Of a stretch of 64,000 nt of DNA, positions 10,212 to 21,254 are shown piece by piece. This DNA is from Wolfiporia cocos (taxonomy: Eukaryota; Basidiomycota; Agaricomycetes; Polyporales; Phaeolaceae), in assembly GCA_029448655.1 (NCBI GenBank), contig JACCLO010000061.1:1-64000 (forward strand), given 5' to 3'. The notes beneath the pieces are model-generated. The model was not told the DNA's origin and did not search any database. It was given only the letters and a program-made list of their open reading frames with translations. Position 1 is the first letter of the stretch. Each line of letters starts with the position of its first letter. Made by a program: the position numbers and the translations under genes.

Positions 10212-13200
10212 TTTCATCGTCCCTGATGAAACTATTCCTCATTGTGTACGTCCCAAGAGCGGTATAACGCGTGATGACGAAGTGTCAAATGCCGTTATGG
10301 TGCTGCTTCAATTTGTCAATTGAACAGGGATAAATGGGAGTTTCAGGACTTGTGGTGGAACCTGAGCGTGGAAGGCGATTTTATTCCTTATAGTGATTTG
10401 TAACGCGTGATAGCGAAGTGCTAAATGCCGTTACTAGCGATTATCAACGCGTGATGACCGAAAGGTCAAATGCCGTTGTTAGGGAGATGTAGTCGTGTTA
10501 CTAGAGTGTGCTGTCATTGTGCATGCGGATCCTAAGAGGAGGGACTCTCCTGTTATCGCTGAAGGTGTTCTAGTGCCTTTTCGCGACCTTGGTCGGATTA
10601 TTGCTTTTGCTTATGACGTTACTCGTAGTAGAAGGCGATATGGAAATGGTCATCATATAGTGCCTTTGAATCTACTTGTAATCTGTATCTCCAATAGCTT
10701 GCCAAGCGTATTAGAGGGTGCATTGTGTCGTTGTACGTATTTCGGATAGCATTGTGCGATATTCCTTAGAGTGAGGGCTTCACTGTTAGCTCTGGAGATT
10801 TTCTAGTGTCTCTTCGAGCCCTTGGGCGGATATGTTGCTTATGCGTAGTACCCATTGAGTGTGACATAGCGGTGCTTTTTCGACGTCTATTGCCTAGCGG
10901 TGAATGGGATTGCAAGTTCCTTCGTTCGCGTGGCGGGTGTCTTAGGCTTTGTGCTTGTACAGGGGTAATCCTACTTTGTACGACTTATGCGGTTTGAACG
11001 GTTATTAAAGGGCGTCGCCTTATGAACGTTTATGAGGCGTCGCCTCCCTAGTATCGCAAGTACTAAGCGTGTGACATTTGTCAATGCCCATTTGTTACAG
11101 GGGTTGTGTCCCCTAGTTAGATTGCTTCTACGTAGCGATCTCTTCGGAGTCGTAAGTTCCGGAATGAAGCTGTGCCTTCGTTGTTGTATGCACTTATTTA
11201 TTAACGAGTAGGCTTCTCGTGTAAAACCCCATAGTATAAGTACTAATCATTGTGCATTATGGTCAATGCTTATGATTGTATTCCCTGATACTGTAGTGTC
11301 GTTGCCGTAGTGAGGCCTTATTGGGTAACCGTGAGAACATACATCCTTGTCAGGAGTTGTCTCGTATAGGTGTATCCCGTAAGGGCTGAAGTCCCATGGT
11401 GGCGATGACGGTAGTTTCCAATGTGCTTGTATGTCGTTAAAGTCGTTCTTCGATTGAGTATGACATTGTAAGCGTGGGAACTGGGATGATCGTTGGGGAA
11501 GGGTATATTTCGCTATTGGATAGATAGCTACTATATTCCTATTACAGGGTTGTCGTCCATATACGAATAGGACAGTACGAGCATGAATGAGGGTAATCGG
11601 GCCTCTTAGTGCATGTCGTTTGTTGCTTTAATGACCGTAAGGTTCATTTGTAAGCGTGGGATAGTGGACTTGTTAAGGTCCTAGGTGCGAAATTAGGGTT
11701 TCCACCCCCTCTTTCACGTTTGATCTCCCGATCAAACCTATCCAGATGGTTTTGGTTTTTAAAGAGGTTAAACCGCCTCTATACCCAGATAAGGGTGGGT
11801 GGATGTGGGCCGAAGGTATTCTTGACGTATATCCATATACGGCTGTATCCAGTGTAGTCGCTCGCATATGCGACCAGATTTTTATACTAAGGTTTCCAAG
11901 CCCTAGTTTGTCGGAATCGAAGGGTTTTCCAGGCCCATATTCGATGTAGTGACGAGATGTAATCCTTTCTTGACGTAAGGATACAGATCCGGATTTATTT
12001 ATTACGCGTCTCGACGGCGTAGGTTTCCGTAAACCAAGCAATTAAATGATAACCGATTGCCAAATCGGCTTGATTGAATTAATAAGGGGGACTCCCTTGT
12101 TATCTCTGGAAGTTTTCGAGTGCTTCTTCGAGACCTTTTGCGGACGATCGCATTGAGTTGCTAAGGTGTATTTTTCGAATTCGGTTATTCTCCCCACAGA
12201 GAAAAGTTGAATCGAAGTGAAATCAAAAGTGAGGTAGCTAGCCTCGTGACGAATTTTGCGATTGGCGTGCGAAATTGTCGACTTCAATACAGGGGGGGAC
12301 CGGTTGGAAACCGGTGTAGATTCGGCGATTGTGCGAGAATGCCGAATGAAGTGTGATTCTAGAAGCCTTGCGGCCTCCGCTACACTTCAAGGGAACGCGT
12401 ATTAATAGCGTGTGTCCCTTGTTTTCCTTTCCTCTAACCCAGATTGCAAGATTCAATGAAGTAATCTTGTTGCGATCTGTTTGTACATGGGTGGCTGGTG
12501 GAAACAGCGCTGTACCCAATTATTTATAGACGCTTGTCAGACGTCTCTTCCCAATCGGATGGTAATTTCCTTGTCAGGAATTCCATTACCAAAAGGGGTG
12601 CCCCCGTTCTAAGGTTCTTTGTGACATGTGACCAAATGACAGATGCTCAATAACCCGAATCCCCTTTTCAGGAGCGAAGACCGAAGTCAAACGGGCGCCG
12701 ATAGATTAAGAATCTTAATCGACTTGGTACTTAGGCATTCCCATAGTAATAATAGTTATAAGCATATGTTTGCCAAGCGTACGCGATCCTACGTCGAGTA
12801 AGGTACTAGTATCGTTTTTCGATTGACTTATTGTACCTAAGACGTAAAAGGTTGCTTTATATGTACATAAGCGACCTTAACCAGGCTAGATAACCTGGGA
12901 ACCAGCAGGTGACGCAGGATTTCCAGAGGCGAATACAAATGCTATTGGACGGTTTCTAAGCTACTTTACAAAGTAAGTAAGCTACTAGGAGCCGCCACTA
13001 AAACTACATATTTATCTACTTATTGACTGGGATACCAGGGTACCTGAAAGAGAGCTCATCATCAGCGATCAACGCTGAGTGGTCATGTCTAACACAAGAA
13101 GAACGGGGGCATGGTTAGGGGCGCCCTTGTCAGGACGCCGCGCGGAATTTAGCCGACAGGTGTCTTCATCGAAGCGCGCGACTTCCTTCTAGAAAGAGAG

Positions 13201-14047
13201 TCGGTGACTGCCAGCGCTTGATAAGCTGGGTCACATGGTTGGGAATAGGATACACAGCCCATTTCCTCGTGGAGATGAGCTGGAAAGTGGTCGCAGTATT
13301 ACACCGCGACCGGTCCGCGCTTTAGTGGTAAGGCTTGCCATCTATAGCCACCTGGGTGTCACATCAGGGCTAAAAAACCATCCGTCGATCTAAGATCGCG
13401 CATTCACGAGCGCTCCACACATCAAGGATGGTGGGCAACGCCGCATGCTTCCGGTGGGGCCCCAACTCGGTTTAACCCAGGCTCGCACACCGAGCTGCCC
13501 GTAGGACTTACGCTATTGGCTACCGCGAGTGACCTCGGCTGGTTTGGCCTTGCGAGCCGCACCACCTCACCACTTGGATTCCCCGAAGGAGATCCCAAGC
13601 GGGCCCCTTACGCCTGGGGGGCGGCTTTGGAAGATTCCCACACCCAACTAAGGGAATACGCCGAAGCGCATATCCCTATGGGGATCCTACTGGTAGTGTT
13701 GGGTCCCTGAACAGGGATTGCCAAGACAGGGGGCTGCGCGCACACAGGCAGACGGTCCCCTTTTCCCAATAGGCGGGTCTCAACCGCTGGCACCAGCAAC
13801 CTTGTCAGGAAGCCGGCGCCTCTCCTTAACCCTGGAGTCCGGGTTCGCAGGACGCATGCTGCTGATTAGGCAAGCAGCGCCCCACTGGGTGGCAGCAGGC
13901 CGCTAAGCCCGCCGCCGATGTATCCCAATCCGCAACCACGGAGCATACATCCCCTTTGCAGGAGAGTAGCGGCCCCTGCGCTATCTCAGACACCTGTTGG
14001 AGGAAAAACCCAGGCGCCACCAGTTAAGGAGGCGCAGGGGGGTAGGT
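10212..14047. other. Non-coding interior of the LARD-like element
   Basis: About 3.8 kb without any convincing gene. The longest frames (122 aa on minus at 11673..12041, 93 aa at 12238..12519) have no motif. The 10.2-11.6 kb part repeats the phrase AACGCGTGATGACG with 'aagtgctaaatgccgtta'-like variants (10267, 10395, 10446). The 13.1-14.0 kb part is more GC-rich and differs in composition. The interior may carry packaging signals or captured sequence. Confidence 0.6.
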
Positions 14048-14059
14048 AGTTCTATTCTT
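14048..14059 (-). promoter_or_regulatory. Self-complementary primer-binding site of the LARD-like element
   Basis: On the minus strand, one base after the 5' LTR end, the sequence is AAGAATAGAACT. Its exact 12-nt complement AGTTCTATTCTT lies in the LTR at 14184..14195 (and in the other LTR), about 33 nt downstream of the start of the TATA box, where the transcript should begin. No tRNA-like TGG start is present. This is the Tf1/sushi self-priming layout. Confidence 0.7.
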
Positions 14060-14060
14060 A

Positions 14061-15154
14061 TGACACAGATGGCTCTGTGGGACTCACCAAGCCAGTATCC
14101 TGCGATGAACTAGGCGACTTAGGTGAGGAAGAGGTTATCAGACGCAGTAGGAGGTAGGAGGTTCTTCTACGGCGTACGCCGAGAAGAATAGAACTGAAGT
14201 TAAAGAGCGCTTGGCTCCTACTTATATACATTGTGTCGGGAGGGCACGTGCTACTAGCTAGCGGTTGCCTTACCGGGTTATGTGGCTTTGCCAAGTGGCG
14301 AAGCTTTATCTTATCTGATGTTTAGTTACTCTATCTAGAATGGCCGTGGAAGGCCCTAATGGCCGACCCAATCGTAATAGAGGGATTATGTCTTATCTGT
14401 GATACTAACGCGGGCGCAGCCCGGGTATAGGTGAAGCCGGTTGCCGGATACCTTGCGGCATAATGGCGATTGGCCGTGCTTCGTTGGATGACCAAGGCGA
14501 GACGCCGAGGTCGTTATGCCATTGGACGGGTAGTACCGTGGCATGTGTTACAGCCCGGTCCGGATGGTTACCGGGGCATGTATTGGTCTTAGCCGTGAGG
14601 CGAGGACCGGTGTTTGGGCAGCGCCGTGATGGCAGAAGCCCGGGACTTGGAGAACGCCGAGTCCGTGAGATGGCCGAGAAGGCCGAGCCTATAGCGATAT
14701 TGCCTTGATGCTAATATAGTGCTATTTGGCCGTGTTGCCATTATTATGCGAAGGCGTGGCGCGCCTGAGGTGCCATTGTGATCAAGGATCTTATGGCGGT
14801 GGGAAGCCGGGAAGGCCGACCCAATAGTACAAGGCCGCGAGGCACTGTTTGTACATGTGGACATTATTATGCGAGCGTGCCGCGCTCGGCCTATCATTAT
14901 GATCTACGATCTATGACGTGGCTGGTCTTGCTCTGACGGGCGAGACCTTTATGACGTAGCTGTAACTATGCTATTGGACCGGAAGGTGCCGTAGCGTTAT
15001 GTATGCTGGTCATGTGGTGATAAGCCCAGTTAAGAGCTTGTCGTGGTGGCAATGGGAGTTAACCCGTAGATAACTTGTAGTTAGACGTATAAATCCCAGG
15101 TAAATTGCTATAATCGTAGGAAAAATGCTGTAAGCCCCAGATAAATCTGTGACA
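14061..15154 (-). repeat. 5' LTR of the LARD-like element
   Basis: Same 1094-bp unit as 9102..10195. Promoter elements: TATA box at about 14219..14232 (minus), presumed transcript start near 14195. Adjacent duplication ACCCG at 15155..15159 joins back to the RNase H codons. Confidence 0.9.
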
Positions 15155-15242
15155 ACCCGGAAAAATTCGAAGTATGGTCGGATCATCTGAACCTAACCTA
15201 CTTCAAGACGGCTCAGAAGCTCACCAGGAGACAGGCAAGATG
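15155..15242 (+). pseudogene. pol: Ty3/gypsy pol, part 2: RNase H middle segment
   Basis: After the ACCCG duplication, the frame reads [20 protein letters not shown] and LTRRQAR, continuing RNase H with the conserved SDH. It is cut again at AGATG by the solo LTR 15243..16133. With both insertions and one duplication copy each removed, the frame runs uninterrupted from EGHP to RRQARWALYLSRF. Confidence 0.85.
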
Positions 15243-16133
15243 TGACACAGATCTAACTGTGGGACTCACCGCCTAATCCACAAGGTGAGGGGAATAAGCA
15301 GGCAAGCAGTCAGAAGGCGCGCAGAAGAGAGGTGAAGTTCTTCTAGGGCGCGCAGCGCCTAGAAGAACAGAACTAACGACTAAAGGCGTTAAGCCCTATC
15401 TTATATACATGCTTATACTTGATTACGTAAGTAAGGGAATGGTCCTACCCTAAACGTGTTAGTCATATGCTTGCATAAGGCGATGGTGTCAGTATGGCAC
15501 CATCCGTATATCATAATGATGCGATAAGGCATCATGCATAGGTATCTATAGTGACCATGCTAGCCAGTAATGGACTTAGCCAGTAAGATACGAGGGATGG
15601 ATCAGAAGATCCGCATACATGGTTACCGGGCCGGAGGCCTGGATCATAATGACGTCATGATTGGAAATGATGATGTCATGGAATGTACTAGACCATGGGT
15701 CTAGAATAGTGATGCCATTATTGTGTAATGATGGCGTGCTATGGATTGGACTGGGCTGTAGGCCTAGGTCCAATGGTGTCATAATTGGTAATGATGACGA
15801 AGGGGTTACATCATAGTGATGTCATAGCCAGGGGCTAGACCATATGATGTCATGATGATATCATTATTTGTAATGATGGTATCATGGGTTAGAATAGACC
15901 ATAGGTCTAGTCTTGTGACAGAGTGTCATGTAACATGTCATGCTTGATGACTAGCGTGTAAGCGCCGTGTCATAGATGCTTAGTAGCGCGTAAGCACTCT
16001 TGGGCTTAGGTAATAACTGTTAGGTTACACCGGCATGTCGGCTTGTACTGATAAGTACAGGATAACTCGTAGGTATGCGTAATAATACCGGATAAATGGC
16101 AATTAATTGCGGAAAAATGTCAGATCTGTGACA
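15243..16133 (-). mobile_element. Solo LTR, TGTCAC family, 891 bp, TSD AGATG
   Basis: On the minus strand it runs TGTCACAGATCTGACA ... GTTAGATCTGTGTCA, with AGATG at 15238..15242 and 16134..16138. The two ends form an extended imperfect inverted repeat (TGTCACAGATCT against AGATCTGTGTCA). It is the same subfamily as 18910..19782 (shared CCATTTATCCGGTAT and CTACGAGTTATCC). It sits inside the RNase H coding sequence of the older gypsy element. Confidence 0.9.
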
Positions 16134-17813
16134 AGATGGGCATTATATCTGTCAAGATTTAACTTCTCCATGCACCATAAACCAGGAAAAACCATGCTTA
16201 CTGCAGACCCTCTGTCCAGGAGACCAGACCATGAAGAGGGGGTGGAACTCGACAATAGGAACAATATTCTGTTGAAACCGGAATTTTTTGTTAACTTTGC
16301 GCGAGAATTAGCCATCCTTGCGTTCGAGCCCCTCCATCAGTTGGTAATCCCAGATGACGAACTCCAACGAGAAATACACAAAGCATTGCTAGACAACGAG
16401 GTAACCAAGGACTACAAAGGCCTATTGGAGTCAGGACCTCACGAATTCGGCAAGTCTCTCAGAGACTGGAACTACGAGAATGGTCTACTCTTGTACCATA
16501 ACAAGATCTACGTTCCCAAGGCACCAGAAGAGCTTAGAAATAAGGTCTTACAATTACACCATGACCACCCTACTGCAGGGCATATGGGGAGATGGAAGAC
16601 ATACAAACTCATCTCACGTAATTACTGGTGGCCAGGACTAACCAACTCGGTAAAGAAATACATACAGGAATGCGACACATGCCAGCAAATGAAGAATCGC
16701 CCGCAAAAGCCATATGGACCCCTGATACCTAACGAAGTACCAGAAGCCCCATGGGAGATAATAACCATGGATTTCATTATGTACCTACCCAAGTCGAAGA
16801 TAGACAACAAGGTGTATGACGGAATCATGGTTGTAGTCAATTGCTTGACCAAGCGAGCATGCTTCTTCCCCATCTCCAGCAAATTCGGAACAAAGGATCC
16901 CGTAAGAGTCCTATACAGAAGGTTTTACCCAATACATGGGCTACCTAAACGTATCATTTCCGATCACGGAGTGCAGTTTGCATCCAAACTATTCGGCGAA
17001 TGGTGTAAACTGCTAGGGATAGAACATGCCATGACTATGGCATATCACCCACAGGCAGATGGACAGATGGAAAGAATGAATCAGACACTTGAACAATACC
17101 TCAGATGCTATGTAAACTCGTATTGCAAAGACAATTGGTCTCAATTCCTGCCTACGGCGGAATTTGCATACAACAACGCAGCGTCAGAGACTACCAAGAT
17201 GTCACCATTCTACGTCGAGTTGGGAAGGCACCCAAAGGCTGGGCCAGCAGATTTAGCTATTCAGGCAAAAGCAGACCTTAATGAAATTGCAACCGATCGT
17301 TGGAACGCTCAGGAGCAAGCCAAAGCCGCAATGCAGTTAGCAGCTGACAGTATGAAGTGGTATTACAATCAATCGATCCAGAAAGTACCCTTCAAGGTTG
17401 GAGACAAGGTTATGATAGACGTAAGGGATTACCAAACATCCGAAAGAAGTTTGGCCCCCAGGTACATCGGCCCGTTCAAAATAGTCGAACAACTGTCACC
17501 CGTGACTTTCAGACTACACATGGATGGCCAATACCGAGCCTATCACCCGGTCTTCCATGCGTCAAAGCTAACACCATATACCGGCAAGGAAGAAGCTCCA
17601 GAACCAGATAAGTCAGGAGAATACGAAGTGGAGCAAATACTCAACCACAGATTCACACCCTCAGGAAAACTACAATTCCTGGTGCGATGGTTAGGGTACT
17701 CCATGGGAGAAGACACATGGGAATATGAAGATGACTTCGTCAACACTAAGGAGTTGGTAGACGAATACAAGGCAGAACATGCCCTTAACGCACATACCGC
17801 TCCGCGAAGATGA
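16134..17813 (+). pseudogene. pol: Ty3/gypsy pol, part 3: RNase H end, integrase, chromodomain
   Basis: The frame resumes at RWALYLSRFNFSMHHKPGK and TADPLSRR (end of RNase H). Integrase has the HHCC zinc module (HHDHPTAGHMGRW, then CDTCQQ), and a DDE core with ITMDFIMYLP, ISDHGVQFASKLFG, and the Glu in QADGQMERMNQTLEQ. A GPFKI...HPVFHASKL segment (GPY/F-type) leads into a chromodomain (YEVEQILNHRF, FLVRWLGYSMGEDTWEYE), placing it among chromoviruses. The frame ends in TGA at 17811, but the next 240 codons in the same frame stay open and encode a dUTPase. Confidence 0.88.
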
Positions 17814-18545
17814 CACACCCACAATATTCAAGTATTCGAACCAGATGACAACCCAGACTGGAAAGTTGGGGATTGTTATCTATGGCCAGATGATTGGCCA
17901 CTGCAGAGAGGTGAATTTACTCCGGAAGAATGCAAGAAAGTACGGAAGTGGTTAGTACGGGACAAATTCGGCAACTCCGTAGAAGAAGGCACTTGCTTCA
18001 ACGAATATCTCGAATTCGCAGTAGGACCCCAGGGCACATATCCAGAAAGAGGCACTGAACATGCCACCGGATTTGACATCTACTCAGCCGAAGCTACCAG
18101 GATAAACCCTCACACCACCATGCTCGTGAAAACAGACCTAAGAATCCTATTCCCTTATGGATTCAGCGGCAAACTGGAGACACATTCTAGCATGGCGAAG
18201 AAGGGCATACAGGTACAAGGCAGAGTCATAGACTGGGATTACTGTGGAGAAGTGATAGTCATGCTCTACAACTTCACCGGATATCCATACATGGTTAACC
18301 ATAGGGACAAGATAGCACAATTACTTCTGCAACCTGTCCCTCAACCAGAAATCCACCATAGTACAACCTACATGTACAATCAACAATACTTGAAGGACAC
18401 AGCTCGTGGTGACAAAGGCTTTGGTCATACTGGTAGACACTTGGGAGAAGTCAAAATACTCCCTCATGACTATGAGGATTGGGACCGCCTGATGGAGCCC
18501 TCAGCGAGCAAGTGGCAAGATGTCGAACCACCGATCACCGAGTAA
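17814..18545 (+). pseudogene. dUTPase domain at the 3' end of gypsy pol
   Basis: In the same frame as integrase, behind one TGA. About 85 residues of linker precede the trimeric dUTPase fold: motif 1 HATGFDIYSAEA, motif 2 THSSMAKKG, motif 3 RVIDWDYCGEVIV, motif 4 NHRDKIAQLLLQP, and motif 5 ARGDKGFGHTG. Family comparison suggests motif 2 Arg became His and motif 3 Arg (DYRG) became Cys, both explainable by CpG transitions, so activity is doubtful. dUTPases hydrolyse dUTP and limit uracil in nascent cDNA. The stop at 17811 is either decay or a readthrough signal (TGA followed by C). The ATG at 18120 lies inside the fold and is not a credible start. Confidence 0.8.
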
Positions 18546-18570
18546 CCTTTGCAGGGACCGCAAATCTTGA

Positions 18571-18581
18571 AGAGGGGGTAA
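18571..18581 (+). promoter_or_regulatory. Polypurine tract of the gypsy element
   Basis: AGAGGGGGTAA sits directly before TGTCACAAATTTTCC, the start of the 3' LTR, 25 bp after the dUTPase stop codon. This is the plus-strand priming site typical of LTR elements. Confidence 0.75.
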
Positions 18582-19969
18582 TGTCACAAATTTTCCTATA
18601 TTTTTCCCTATTTTTCCTAGACTTGTAGTCCAGTTTGTAGCATAGTTAGCGTAGCACGGATACTTGTAGATCACGTGACCCAGTAGAACTAGATGCCGAC
18701 GGAACCTTCTAGCAGGTTCCATCCCATTCCACAGATATCACATGTTAATGCTCATATGTGTGACCGCTGACTCATTACACTTGTAGAGTCACCTGCCATC
18801 TGACTCATTCATAGTCATAGCGCATACGTTATCACTTACGGTCACATGCAACCTGACTCATACCATAGTACCGTAGGTCCTAGTAGTATTAGGGGTCTTG
18901 TATTGCATGTGTCACAGTATTATCTAAACGCCCTATTTTTCCGCTATCCGTAGCCATTTATCCGGTATTTATACGCATAACTACGAGTTATCCAGTACTT
19001 ATCCCATACGGCTATAACCTTACGGTTATTATTGCCCTTACGGCTTCTCAACGTACGCTTATGCGCTACTAAGCTAGAATGACACAGCGCTTACACGCTA
19101 GTCATGCCCCATGACACGTCCGGCTTGCAACCGTACCACGTCATAACCTACGTCATGGACTAGACCTACGGTCTTGTCCAGACTATGATATCATCATGAT
19201 GTCACCACCATCATATGTCTAGGTCCCGACCTATGTATAGACACATGGCACCATACTGGCATCATACCCTCGTCATCAGTCTAGCCCTCGGGCTTACGAC
19301 CAATGGCACTAATGGCTCGGCGCTCCGCCTTAGTCATTCCCCGGGATACAGCCTATGGCAGTTACCCCTCAAGACTCGGCCTTCGGCCTTGTCGTCATAC
19401 TGGTCTCAACCGCCCCCATGTGAATGTCTACAGGTAATATGATAGGTTCGCCATTACCGGCTTACCACGGTCTATTTCTAGCACAATCACACATCTATGC
19501 CTTATGCCGATACCGTACCAGTATCACATGCTAACCCTTCTATTCGTAGATGGATCTTCCTTCCGTTGATGGTTACTCAGCCACAACGCCATACTAGGTA
19601 CATACTGTATAGTAGTACCAAACATGTATATAAGATAGGGACTAAGCGTCCTATACGTCTTAGTTCTATTCTTCTAGGCTATGCGCCTAAGAATCCTCTC
19701 ACTTAGCTGCACTAGAATAGTCTACCTTACCTCCCTCCCCACTGGAGGATAAGTGGTGAGTCCCACAGACTGTTCTGTGTCAGCATGTATATATACTGGA
19801 ACAGTCTGAGCGTTACAACTCAGTTCTGTTCTCCTCGATATTGAGCTACTGCCTAACAAGCAACCTCATCGCTCATACACTTTTACTTGCTATCTCTTCT
19901 TGTGTGTGTATACCTCTAAGCCGCCCTCAAGAAACACTATTAGTGAGTATTAGGTTTGGGTTTGTGTCA
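18582..19969 (+). repeat. 3' LTR of the gypsy element, interrupted by a solo LTR
   Basis: Starts TGTCACAAATTTTCC at 18582, is interrupted by the 18910..19782 solo LTR plus duplicated GCATG, then resumes with GTATATATACTGG (TATA), CTGAG / CTCAG hairpin (19806..19823), CAGTTCTGTTCTCCTCG (R), and ends GGGTTTGTGTCA. Without the insertion the LTR is about 510 bp. No matching 5' LTR is seen upstream of gag. Confidence 0.8.
18910..19782 (+). mobile_element. Solo LTR, TGTCAC family, 873 bp, TSD GCATG
   Basis: Starts TGTCACAGTATTATC and ends GTCCCACAGACTGTTCTGTGTCA, with GCATG at 18905..18909 and 19783..19787. TATA at about 19626 (GTATATAAGATAGG), R with TAGTTCTATTCTTC. Similar along its length to the reverse complement of 15243..16133. 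It inserted immediately upstream of the host LTR's TATA box. Confidence 0.9.
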
Positions 19970-20414
19970 CCGTGATCCGTGATCGGGATTGGGTTGCCAG
20001 CCAATAGCAGTAAAGCCTGTTGGCTATACTTAGCTATGGTGCCATAGTTGCATGAGCATGGTGTGCTCATGATGTCATAGGCAGTGTGCCTTGATGATGT
20101 AGTGGTCTAGCTAGACTGGCTAGACTGGGTGACGTAGTGGTGACGTGTCTGTCATGGTGACATATGTCGTGACTTGCTTCTGGTGTTATCCATGTGGATT
20201 GATAGGCCGCGTGGTTGATAGAAGAGCTTGACTAATAGTCTATGACTAGCGTGTCGCATGTGTCGTATCAGCTTAATAGTGTGTAAGTACCTTGTGTAAG
20301 TGATAAGGGTTGGCAATGGGATAAGTCCCTGATAACTGATAGGTAGACGTATAAATCCTAGAATAATTGCTATAAATAGCAGAAAAATGGCCATGTCCTG
20401 TAAATACTGTGACA
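19970..20414 (-). mobile_element. LTR remnant related to the LARD LTR
   Basis: On the minus strand it begins TGTCACAGTATTTACAGG and shares TAGCAATT and GGATTTATACGTCTA with the start of the LARD LTR. It lacks the TATA-R-U5 part, being cut where the gypsy 3' LTR ends at 19969. The gypsy element therefore probably inserted into it or recombined with it. Confidence 0.55.
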
Positions 20415-20449
20415 TGGCACAGACTAGTCAGTCTTAATGATGCAGCAAG

Positions 20450-20862
20450 TGTCACAGATTTTGGGTCCCCTTCAGTAATCAAACCAAGGCACTAGTGGTA
20501 CTGAAGTCACATGATGGTTTGGCCCTCATCAGGTAGTATAGCGGTATAACATCTAGCATAGCGTGGCACCCTAGAGGCACATGACTTGCTTACATATACA
20601 GAGGCTGTGTAGATAGTGCATGGACCCTTACGTTAGGGTAGGCCCTAAGGCCCACCTGCGCTCATCCTCATGTATATATAGTATGTCGTCTGAGGCTTAC
20701 ACCTCAGACTTGTCAATCTCGTTGTTGGGGGCGTTTCCCCTCTTAGCTGGCATTCTTAGTCTTGCTGGTCTTGTGTGCCCACCTCGCCTCGCTATGGCCC
20801 CAAGGCCCCTTAGCAACTAGGTGTTGTACTCTACCTATTCGGTATTGGGGGTATATTAGATG
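20450..20862 (+). mobile_element. LTR, TGTCAC family, right end truncated
   Basis: Starts TGTCACAGATTTTGGG. Contains CATGTATATATAG, the GTCTGAGG / CCTCAGAC hairpin (20688..20709) and CAGACTTGTCAATCTCG, matching the R region of 28393..28860. The expected TGTGTCA end is missing and gypsy pol sequence follows, so the right boundary is approximate. Confidence 0.65.
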
Positions 20863-21023
20863 GTAGTGAGCCTATGCCACTTTGTGACAAGCTCCTTGTA
20901 ATCCTTAGTGACCTTGTTGTCTAGCAATGCTTTACAAATCTCTCGGAGTATCGGTTCATCCAATTCTGGCACCACATGGGAGGTATCAAGAGCCATTGCC
21001 ATGAACTCTCGCTCGAAAAATTC
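20863..21023 (-). pseudogene. Fragment of another gypsy pol (RNase H/integrase linker)
   Basis: The minus strand reads EFFEREFMAMALDTSHVVPE and then REICKALLDNKVTKDYKEL. This aligns with the linker of the 16134..17813 element (PEFFVNFARELAI, REIHKALLDNEVTKDYKGL). It is a short isolated piece between an LTR and a TRIM-family LTR, evidence of a further destroyed gypsy copy. Confidence 0.7.
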
Positions 21024-21254
21024 TGTCACAAATCTAGGTCACGCTAGATACTAGGACGTTATGGAGCAGTAACTAGGGTATATTCCCCCTAAGGTGGTGA
21101 CCTGAATACAATAGGCACCAAGCATGGGAATATGAACTGCAGATATAGCCGGACCCTTGATAACAGCCAAGCTGTTATCATAGCCCTTTTGGGGGAGTGG
21201 CTATATTGCCACTCATGAGCACATTGCATTGGGTCCATGGTGCGTCTTGTGATA
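21024..21254 (+). mobile_element. Single LTR of the TRIM family
   Basis: Runs TGTCACAAATCTAGG ... GTGCGTCTTGTGATA. It shares with the TRIM LTR the blocks GGGAATATGAACTGCAGATA, AGCTGTTATC, and CCCTTTTGGGGGAGTGGCTA. No matching 5-bp duplication was found (AATTC against TCAGT). The short length and lack of coding fit a solo LTR. Confidence 0.7.

Larger units (their letters stand above)
9102..15154 (-). mobile_element. LARD-like non-autonomous LTR retrotransposon, 6053 bp, TSD ACCCG
   Basis: Two 1094-bp LTRs (9102..10195 and 14061..15154) look identical wherever compared and give identical translated frames at a constant 4959-bp offset. The flanking ACCCG is at 9097..9101 and 15155..15159. Minus orientation follows from TGTCACAG at 15154, a CAATGTATATAAGT TATA box, a purine tract next to the 3' LTR, and a primer-binding site next to the 5' LTR. 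The 3865-bp interior has no frame over about 125 codons and no gag or pol motif. Identical LTRs imply a recent insertion, so an autonomous partner supplying proteins should have been active recently. Confidence 0.9.
6773..19969 (+). mobile_element. Decayed Ty3/gypsy chromovirus with 3' dUTPase, 5'-truncated, heavily nested
   Basis: Order on the plus strand: gag zinc-knuckle remnant, protease, reverse transcriptase, RNase H, integrase, chromodomain, dUTPase, polypurine tract, 3' LTR. The 5' LTR and most of gag are missing; the TRIM directly abuts the gag remnant. A LARD-like element (9102..15154) and a solo LTR (15243..16133) split the RNase H domain, and another solo LTR (18910..19782) sits in the 3' LTR. 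Removing these with one copy of each 5-bp duplication restores the pol frame across both RNase H junctions. In-frame TGA codons at 8097 and 17811 disable it as a single polyprotein. Confidence 0.85.

Noticed and set aside
10200..10470. CRISPR-like or tandem array of AACGCGTGATGACG units
   Set aside because: Only three degenerate copies at irregular spacing, with no spacers and a non-prokaryotic context.
17814..18545. Endogenous retrovirus, suggested by the dUTPase
   Set aside because: Chromodomain after integrase, no envelope gene, and the fungal setting point to a Ty3/gypsy chromovirus.
18582..19782. A single 1.2-kb gypsy 3' LTR ending at 19782
   Set aside because: GCATG duplicates at 18905 and 19783 and the second TGTCAC at 18910 show that the right part is a separate solo LTR. 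The true LTR resumes and ends at 19969.
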